Below, piece after piece: positions 59,209 to 64,000 of a stretch of 64,000 bases of DNA (within the stretch, counting starts at the first letter, position 1; the number at the start of each line of letters is the position of its first letter). The stretch is from Rhodoferax sp. (GTDB lineage Bacteria; Pseudomonadota; Gammaproteobacteria; Burkholderiales; Burkholderiaceae_C): NCBI GenBank assembly GCA_031291295.1, contig JARLJI010000113.1:1-64000 (forward strand). Direction: 5' to 3'. The notes beneath the pieces were generated by a model, which worked only from the letters and a program-made list of their open reading frames with translations, ran no database searches and was not told the DNA's origin. The position numbers were made by a program, and so were the translations under genes.

Positions 59209-60405
59209 ATGACCGTGCTGCACTCGCCGAGCCCGCTTGCCATCGACCCGTACGGGATGGACGTACTGCTCGATCCCTATCCGTTCCACGACGAACTGCG
59301 CGCCGCCGGGCCAGTGGCGCACATCACCGCCCACGACGTGTACGCGGTCGGCCAGTATGAGGCGGCCGCCGCCGTGCTGGGCGACTGGAAGCGCTTTTCC
59401 ACCACCGGTGGCATCGGGCTGGCCGACGCGCGCAAGCCGGGGGCGAACTTCCGTCCGCTCAACGCGCTGCTCGAGGTCGACCCGCCCGACCACGCCAGAC
59501 TGCGCAGCGTGGTCAACCGGATTCTCTCGCCCGCCACCGTCCGCGGCTGGCGCGCGACGATGGAACACGACGCGGCGCAGTTGGTCGACCGCCTGCTGCA
59601 GGACCCCGAGATCGAGGCCGTGGAAGATCTGGTGGAAGCCTATATCTTCAAGGTGTTCGTGGACGCGGTGGGCGTGCGCTTCGACCGCGACGCGATCCTC
59701 GCCATCGGCGCAATGAGCTTCAATCAGAGCGGCCCGCCGAACGCGCTGTTCCACGAGGCGATGCGGCGGGTCCAGCCCTACCTGCAATGGTTCGAGGACA
59801 GCCAGCGGCGCGAGCACGTCAAGCCCGGCGGCGTGGCTTGGCAATTCTTCCTGGCCGAGGACGCGGGCGAGATCGCACCCGGCATCGCCTCCAACCTCAC
59901 GCGCACCTTCGTGCGCGGCGGCATGGATTCCACCATCGCCGGACTCGCGTCCACGCTGATGCACCTGTCCCGCAGCCCGTCGCAATGGCAGTGGCTGCGC
60001 GAGCAGCCATCGCGCGCCCGCGGCGCCTTCGAGGAAGGCGTGCGAATGGAGACGCCGTTCCAGGTGACCTACCGTGTGACCACCGGCGAAACGGAGCTCG
60101 GCGGCGTGGCGCTGGAGGCCGGTCGCAAGGTCGGCATCTTCCTGGGCGCCGCCAACCGCGACCCGCTGCGCTGGAATGATCCGCACGGCTACGATGCCGC
60201 GCGCATCACCGTCGGCCACATGGCCTTCGGCGGCGGCGACCACAACTGCATCGGCCAGATGATGGCCCGGCTGGAGGCCGAGTGCCTGCTGGGCGCCCTG
60301 CTCGCTCGCGTCAAGTCGATCGAGCCGGCCGGGGCGGCGACCTGGCGTCCGGTCAACCAGATGCGCACGCTCGACAAACTGCCGCTGCGGCTGGTGCCGC
60401 AGTAG
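59209..60405 (+). CDS. Cytochrome P450, CYP199-like
   Basis: I start at ATG 59209 (398 residues); the track ORF runs through the promoter region. It has GGMDSTIAG near 237 (Ser in place of the first Thr), ExxR in FEEGVRMETP and heme loop FGGGDHNCIGQMMARLE with Cys near 346. The Asp before HNC replaces the usual Ala/Thr and is a notable variant in the Cys loop. It shares LADARKPG and LEVDPPDHARLR with the CYP199-like P450s. It heads the rightward operon that runs to the edge. Confidence 0.9.
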   Translation: MTVLHSPSPLAIDPYGMDVLLDPYPFHDELRAAGPVAHITAHDVYAVGQYEAAAAVLGDWKRFSTTGGIGLADARKPGANFRPLNALLEVDPPDHARLRSVVNRILSPATVRGWRATMEHDAAQLVDRLLQDPEIEAVEDLVEAYIFKVFVDAVGVRFDRDAILAIGAMSFNQSGPPNALFHEAMRRVQPYLQWFEDSQRREHVKPGGVAWQFFLAEDAGEIAPGIASNLTRTFVRGGMDSTIAGLASTLMHLSRSPSQWQWLREQPSRARGAFEEGVRMETPFQVTYRVTTGETELGGVALEAGRKVGIFLGAANRDPLRWNDPHGYDAARITVGHMAFGGGDHNCIGQMMARLEAECLLGALLARVKSIEPAGAATWRPVNQMRTLDKLPLRLVPQ

Positions 60406-60438
60406 GCGGGCCTCACCCTCTCCCAAGGAAGAAACATC

Positions 60439-62136
60439 ATGATCGAAACAGACATCGTGGTCATCGGCAGCGGCGCGGCCGGCCTTACCGCGGCCATCAC
60501 TGCCTGCAAGCTGGGGCTGGAAGCGCTGGTGGTCGAAAAGACCGGTCACTTCGGCGGCACCACCGCCTACTCCGGCGGCGCGCCCTGGATTCCCTGCAAC
60601 CACGTCATGAAGCAGATCGGCCTGGACGATTCGCGCGAGGCGGCCGATCGCTACCTGCGCGCCGTGCTCGGCGAGGCCTACCGCGAAGAGCTGGTGCAGC
60701 AGTACCTGGACAATGCGCCGCGGATGCTGCAGTTCCTGGAGAGCAATTCGCAGGTTCGCTTCAAGCCCTTCCCGCTGCCCGACTACGAATCCGAGCTGCC
60801 CGGCGCAGCGCGCTGCCGCTCGCTGCTGACGCCAGAATTCGACGGCCGCCTGCTGGGCAAACGGCTGGCCGAGCTGCGTCAGCCACTGCCGCAGCTGATG
60901 CTGTTCGGCAGCATGCAGATCGAGGGCGCCGACATCCACCCGATGCGTCACGCCCTCAAGACCTGGGCCGGCTTCAAGCACACAGCCAAGGTGATGCGCC
61001 GCTTCGTGCTGGACAAGTTGCGCTACGGCCGCGGCACCCGGCTGGTCAACGGTAACGCGCTGGCGGCGCGGCTGTTCCACTCCGCCATCGAGGCCGGCGT
61101 GACGTTGTGGAAGAACACGCCGGCGCTGGAGCTGGTGATCGAAAACGGCGCGGTGCGCGGCGTGGTGGTTGAGCAGGACGGCAAGCGCGTCACCGTGAAA
61201 GCCCGGCGCGGCGTGCTGCTCGCCACCGGCGGCTTCGGCGCCAACGAGAAGATGCGAGCGAAATACATCCCCACGCCCGAGCATCACTACTCGCTGCAGC
61301 CCGAAGGCAACGTGGGTGACGGCATCCGCATCGGCCTGGCCGCCGGGGCGGTGCACGACCCTGTGCATGCCGGTGACTGCATCTGGACGCCGGTCTCCGT
61401 GCTGCGCAAGCCGGACGGCAGTATCGTGAAGTACCCGCACATCTTCATCGACCGGGCCATGCCCGGCTGCATCGTCGTGGACCCGGGCGGCAAGCGCTTC
61501 GTCAACGAAGGCGCCTCTTACCAGACTTTCGTGGGCACCATGCACCAGCGCGGCCTGACCACGGTACACCTGATCGCCAACCGCGACTTCCTGCGCAAGT
61601 ATGGGCTGGGACTGGCCCGGCCGGCGCCCTTTAGCGAACGCGCCTATGTGGAATCCGGCTACCTGATCGAGGCAGCCACGCTGGCCGAGCTGGCAGCGCG
61701 CATCGGTGTCGATGCGCGCCAGCTGGAAACCACGGTGCGCCGCTTCAACGAGGGCGCGCTGCGCGGCGAGGACCTGGAATTCGGCAAGGGCGCCGACGCC
61801 CATTCGAAGTTCCGCGGCGACCAGACCCACCAGCCCAACCCCAGCCTCGGGCCGATCGGCGACGGTCCTTACTACGCCGTCGCGCTGCACCCGGGCGACC
61901 TGAGCACCGTCGGCGGCCTGGACACCAACGGCAGCGCGCAAGTGCTGGCGGCCGACGGCACGCCAATCCAGGGGCTGTATGCCGCAGGGCTGGACATGAA
62001 TTCAATGATGCGCGGCCGCTACCCCGGCGGCGGCTCCAGCATCGGCCCGGCCATGACCTTCGGCTACATCGCCGCGCGCCACATGGCACCGGGCACGGTC
62101 AGGGCCGACCAGCACGAACTGGAGGTGGCAGCATGA
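60439..62136 (+). CDS. FAD-dependent 3-ketosteroid dehydrogenase-like/fumarate reductase-type flavoprotein
   Basis: The 565-residue flavoprotein has the FAD motif IVVIGSGAAGLTAAITA at residues 6-22, GHFGGTTAYSGGAPWIPCN near 42, LLATGGFGANEKMRAKY near 260, and GLYAAGLDMNSMMRGRYPGGGSSIGPAMTFGYIAA near 515. These fit the succinate dehydrogenase/fumarate reductase-3-ketosteroid-delta1-dehydrogenase family, which desaturate or reduce cyclic ketones. It is coupled to the P450 upstream and an SDR downstream (ATGA overlap). A 1,2-dehydrogenation of a ring ketone is a reasonable guess. Confidence 0.88.
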   Translation: MIETDIVVIGSGAAGLTAAITACKLGLEALVVEKTGHFGGTTAYSGGAPWIPCNHVMKQIGLDDSREAADRYLRAVLGEAYREELVQQYLDNAPRMLQFLESNSQVRFKPFPLPDYESELPGAARCRSLLTPEFDGRLLGKRLAELRQPLPQLMLFGSMQIEGADIHPMRHALKTWAGFKHTAKVMRRFVLDKLRYGRGTRLVNGNALAARLFHSAIEAGVTLWKNTPALELVIENGAVRGVVVEQDGKRVTVKARRGVLLATGGFGANEKMRAKYIPTPEHHYSLQPEGNVGDGIRIGLAAGAVHDPVHAGDCIWTPVSVLRKPDGSIVKYPHIFIDRAMPGCIVVDPGGKRFVNEGASYQTFVGTMHQRGLTTVHLIANRDFLRKYGLGLARPAPFSERAYVESGYLIEAATLAELAARIGVDARQLETTVRRFNEGALRGEDLEFGKGADAHSKFRGDQTHQPNPSLGPIGDGPYYAVALHPGDLSTVGGLDTNGSAQVLAADGTPIQGLYAAGLDMNSMMRGRYPGGGSSIGPAMTFGYIAARHMAPGTVRADQHELEVAA

Positions 62137-62966
62137 TCGACTACGGACTGAAGGACCGGGTGATCTTCATCACCGGTGGCGGCTCGGGCATCGGCCGCGC
62201 CATCGCCTTGCTGGCGGCACGCGGCGGCGCCCGCGTCGCAGTCGCGGACGCCGTGGCCGAGCGCGCCACGCAGGTCGCCGCCGAACTGCGCGACCTGGGC
62301 ATGCAGGCGATGGGTGAACTGCTTGACGTACGCGACTCGCAGACTTGCGACAACGTGGTCGCGCGCGTCGAGGAGCAACTCGGTCCGCTCGACGGCATGG
62401 TGGCCTGCGCAGGCATCTCACCGCCCTCGGCCGCCACCGATATGGGCGACGAAACCTGGTCGCGCTGCCTGGACGTCAACCTCACCGGCATGTTTCGCTC
62501 GATCCGTCCCGTCGGCCAGCGCATGGTGCAACGCAAGCGCGGCGCCATCGTGACGATCTCCTCGGTGGACGGCCTCGGCGGCCACGCCGGCCGCGCGCAC
62601 TACAGCGCTTCCAAGCACGGCGTGATCGGTCTCACGCGCGCGTTGGCGATCGAATGGGGCCGCCATGGCGTGCGCGTCAACTCCGTCGCACCGGGCGTCG
62701 TCGACACGCCGCTGCTGCGCGCCAACATTCCGCCGGACCACCTGCAGTACGCGATGCTCGACCGCATCCCCATGGGTCGCCTCGCGCGCGCCGAGGAACA
62801 GGCCGGCCCGACGCTGTTCCTGCTGTCCGACGCCGCGAGCTATCTCACCGGCTCCGTGATGACCGTCGACGGCGGCACCTCGGCCGGCTACTTCACGCGC
62901 TGGAATGGCGCCGACCTCGGCTCGCGTGCGCTGCTCGAGGCTGGCGCCTACGGCGAACCCCAGTAA
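62133..62966 (+). CDS. Short-chain dehydrogenase/reductase (SDR)
   Basis: The 277-residue SDR has IFITGGGSGIGRAIALLAARGG near 11, catalytic Ser in IVTISSVDGLGG near 142 and AHYSASKHGVI (Tyr-x3-Lys) near 155. It ends with LTGSVMTVDGGTS and a 25-residue extension. It overlaps the FAD dehydrogenase stop by 4 bases. It could make the ketone that the flavoprotein desaturates. Confidence 0.9.
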   Translation: MIDYGLKDRVIFITGGGSGIGRAIALLAARGGARVAVADAVAERATQVAAELRDLGMQAMGELLDVRDSQTCDNVVARVEEQLGPLDGMVACAGISPPSAATDMGDETWSRCLDVNLTGMFRSIRPVGQRMVQRKRGAIVTISSVDGLGGHAGRAHYSASKHGVIGLTRALAIEWGRHGVRVNSVAPGVVDTPLLRANIPPDHLQYAMLDRIPMGRLARAEEQAGPTLFLLSDAASYLTGSVMTVDGGTSAGYFTRWNGADLGSRALLEAGAYGEPQ

Positions 62967-62992
62967 CTCTTTTCAACACCTAGGCATCACCC

Positions 62993-63724
62993 ATGAAAAA
63001 CCTGTTCGACCTGCGCGGCGAGCGCATCCTCATCACCGGCACCGGCGGCGCCATCGGCGGCGCCACGGCGCGCGTCTGCTCGGCACTCGGCGCCGAGCTG
63101 ATCATCACCGACCTGAAGGCTCCGACCGAACTTGCCAGCGAAATCGGCGCTCGCGCCGTCGCGCTCGACAACACGAAGCGCGACGACGTCAACGCCGTGT
63201 TCGCGGATGCCGGCCAGCTGGACGCCATGATCGACTGCAGCGGTTACTACGTGAAGGGCGACTGGCTCGACGGCGGCGACGAATGGGAAACGCTGCTCGC
63301 TCGCACCATGGACATCAACGTCAAGGGGCCGGTGAACCTGATCCGCGCCTGCATGCCGGCCATGATGAAGCGCGGCAGCGGCCGCATCGTGCTGACCAGC
63401 TCGATGGCCGCACGCAATGCGGGCTCCACGCTGGCGGTCGAGCCGGCCTATGCAGCTTCCAAGGGCGGTCTGCAGGCGCTGGTGCGTTACTTCGCGCGGC
63501 AGGCGGCGGCCCATGGTGTGGTCGTCAACGGCATCGCGCCGGGCCCGATCCTAACGCCGCTACTGGTCTCAGCCAACCAACCATTTGCCCTGGACAGTTA
63601 CCCGATGAAGCGCTTTGGCCAGCCCGACGAGATCGGCTGGCCGGCGGCCTTCCTGGCCTCGCGCGGCGCCACCTTCACCACCGGCGCGGTGCTCGACGTC
63701 AACGGCGGCATGTGCTTCTCCTGA
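62993..63724 (+). CDS. Short-chain dehydrogenase/reductase (SDR)
   Basis: The 243-residue SDR has ILITGTGGAIGGATARV near 12 (GGAIG in place of SGIG), VLTSSMAARN near 138 and PAYAASKGGLQ (Tyr-x3-Lys) near 157. It ends with TTGAVLDVNGGM. It is closest to the SDR at 48841 in the window. It is the fourth gene of the operon starting at 59209. Confidence 0.88.
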   Translation: MKNLFDLRGERILITGTGGAIGGATARVCSALGAELIITDLKAPTELASEIGARAVALDNTKRDDVNAVFADAGQLDAMIDCSGYYVKGDWLDGGDEWETLLARTMDINVKGPVNLIRACMPAMMKRGSGRIVLTSSMAARNAGSTLAVEPAYAASKGGLQALVRYFARQAAAHGVVVNGIAPGPILTPLLVSANQPFALDSYPMKRFGQPDEIGWPAAFLASRGATFTTGAVLDVNGGMCFS

Positions 63725-63737
63725 CCGAAGTTCCGCG

Positions 63738-64000
63738 ATGAGCAACCTCTCAGCCCTGTGGCAGCCGGTGCGCATCGGCCACGTCGAAACGCGCAACCGG
63801 ATCTACCTGCCGGCCCACCAACCCAGCCTGCCGCCGCTGGAATACGGCGCCTACCTGGCCGAGCGCGCACGCGGCGGCGTCGGCCTGATCGTGACGCACG
63901 GCTTCCACGTGCACCCGGCCAGCGCGCGCGCTGGCGTCTCGCCCTGGGAGCCGGCCTGGGCCGACGCCGTGCACAAGTTCGTGGCGCCGGCCAAGTCGCT
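63738..64000 (+). CDS. Old Yellow Enzyme-family FMN oxidoreductase (partial, cut by window end)
   Basis: The visible 87 residues read MSNLSALWQPVRIGHVETRN...RIYLPAHQP then GAYLAERARGGVGLIVTHG. This is the N-terminus of an OYE/2,4-dienoyl-CoA reductase-type TIM barrel, where FMN-binding residues and the start of the barrel lie. Such enzymes reduce enone or dienoyl double bonds. Start: ATG 63738, 13 bases after the SDR stop. The C-terminal part, and any FeS-FAD domain, lies beyond the window. Confidence 0.8.
   Translation, partial: MSNLSALWQPVRIGHVETRNRIYLPAHQPSLPPLEYGAYLAERARGGVGLIVTHGFHVHPASARAGVSPWEPAWADAVHKFVAPAKS

Noticed and set aside
59179-61941. 920-residue minus-strand ORF
   Set aside because: It lies antisense to the P450 and FAD dehydrogenase, has no family motifs, and high GC keeps such antisense frames open.
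1-64000. CRISPR arrays, rRNA genes, riboswitches
   Set aside because: No regularly spaced repeats, rRNA-like segments or recognisable riboswitch structures were seen.

Overview
The window is GC-rich (about 65% by eye) and reads like an accessory region of a betaproteobacterium, probably Burkholderiales. The clues are IS3- and IS30-family fragments, repeated Liv-type ABC transporter sets, and runs of catabolic short-chain dehydrogenases (SDRs). The species cannot be named from the sequence.

Layout. (1) 1-1306: host-side DNA with the right end of an IS3-family element, a polysaccharide pyruvyltransferase-like gene and a terminator. (2) 1307-1351: the 3' half of a tRNA-Val(CAC) gene with no 5' half, which looks like an attachment-site scar; its orientation puts the integrated element to the right. 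(3) About 1.4-9.8 kb: a plasmid-like mobilization and replication module. It has an AlpA-like DNA-binding protein, a RepB-type primase, a P4-type primase/helicase, a short MobF relaxase, a 22-bp inverted repeat that may be oriT, a Stb-like P-loop ATPase and several unknown genes. No integrase or type IV secretion genes are visible. It ends at an IS3 left-end fragment (9780). (4) About 10.2 kb to the right edge: a large catabolic region. It holds three Liv-type ABC transporter sets, five intact cytochrome P450 genes and one decayed one, two [2Fe-2S] ferredoxins and one ferredoxin reductase. It also holds eight SDRs, two acyl-CoA ligases, a thiolase, a 3-HIBADH-like dehydrogenase, a flavin aromatic hydroxylase, a KSTD-like flavoprotein dehydrogenase, an Old Yellow Enzyme start, VOC, NIPSNAP, SnoaL and DUF3237 proteins, hemerythrins, and IclR and LuxR regulators.

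The catabolic genes appear to form one regulon. Fifteen copies of a palindrome, GTCCCC-N5/6-GGGGAC (often followed by TGAC or AGAC), lie in the intergenic gaps of this region. In fourteen reading directions a -10-like hexamer (nAnnnT) begins exactly 22 bp (once 21 bp) after the palindrome, and each faces a transcription unit. The palindrome centre would sit near -43, as expected for an activator overlapping the -35 region. Three of these promoters put the start site on the ATG, implying leaderless mRNAs. The LuxR-family protein at 35900 and the IclR-family protein at 34906 are the candidate regulators.

How the genes may work together (inference): Liv-type transporters import an organic acid or amide-like substrate; P450s fed by the ferredoxins and the single reductase hydroxylate it; SDRs, the FAD dehydrogenase and the OYE-like enzyme oxidise or reduce ring positions; hydrolase, CoA ligases and thiolase perform ring opening, activation and chain shortening. 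Several P450s resemble the CYP199 group that acts on para-substituted aromatic acids, but the substrate is unknown. The region is also decaying: a hemerythrin gene, a P450, a PCC/DUF296 gene and an MFS transporter are pseudogenes.
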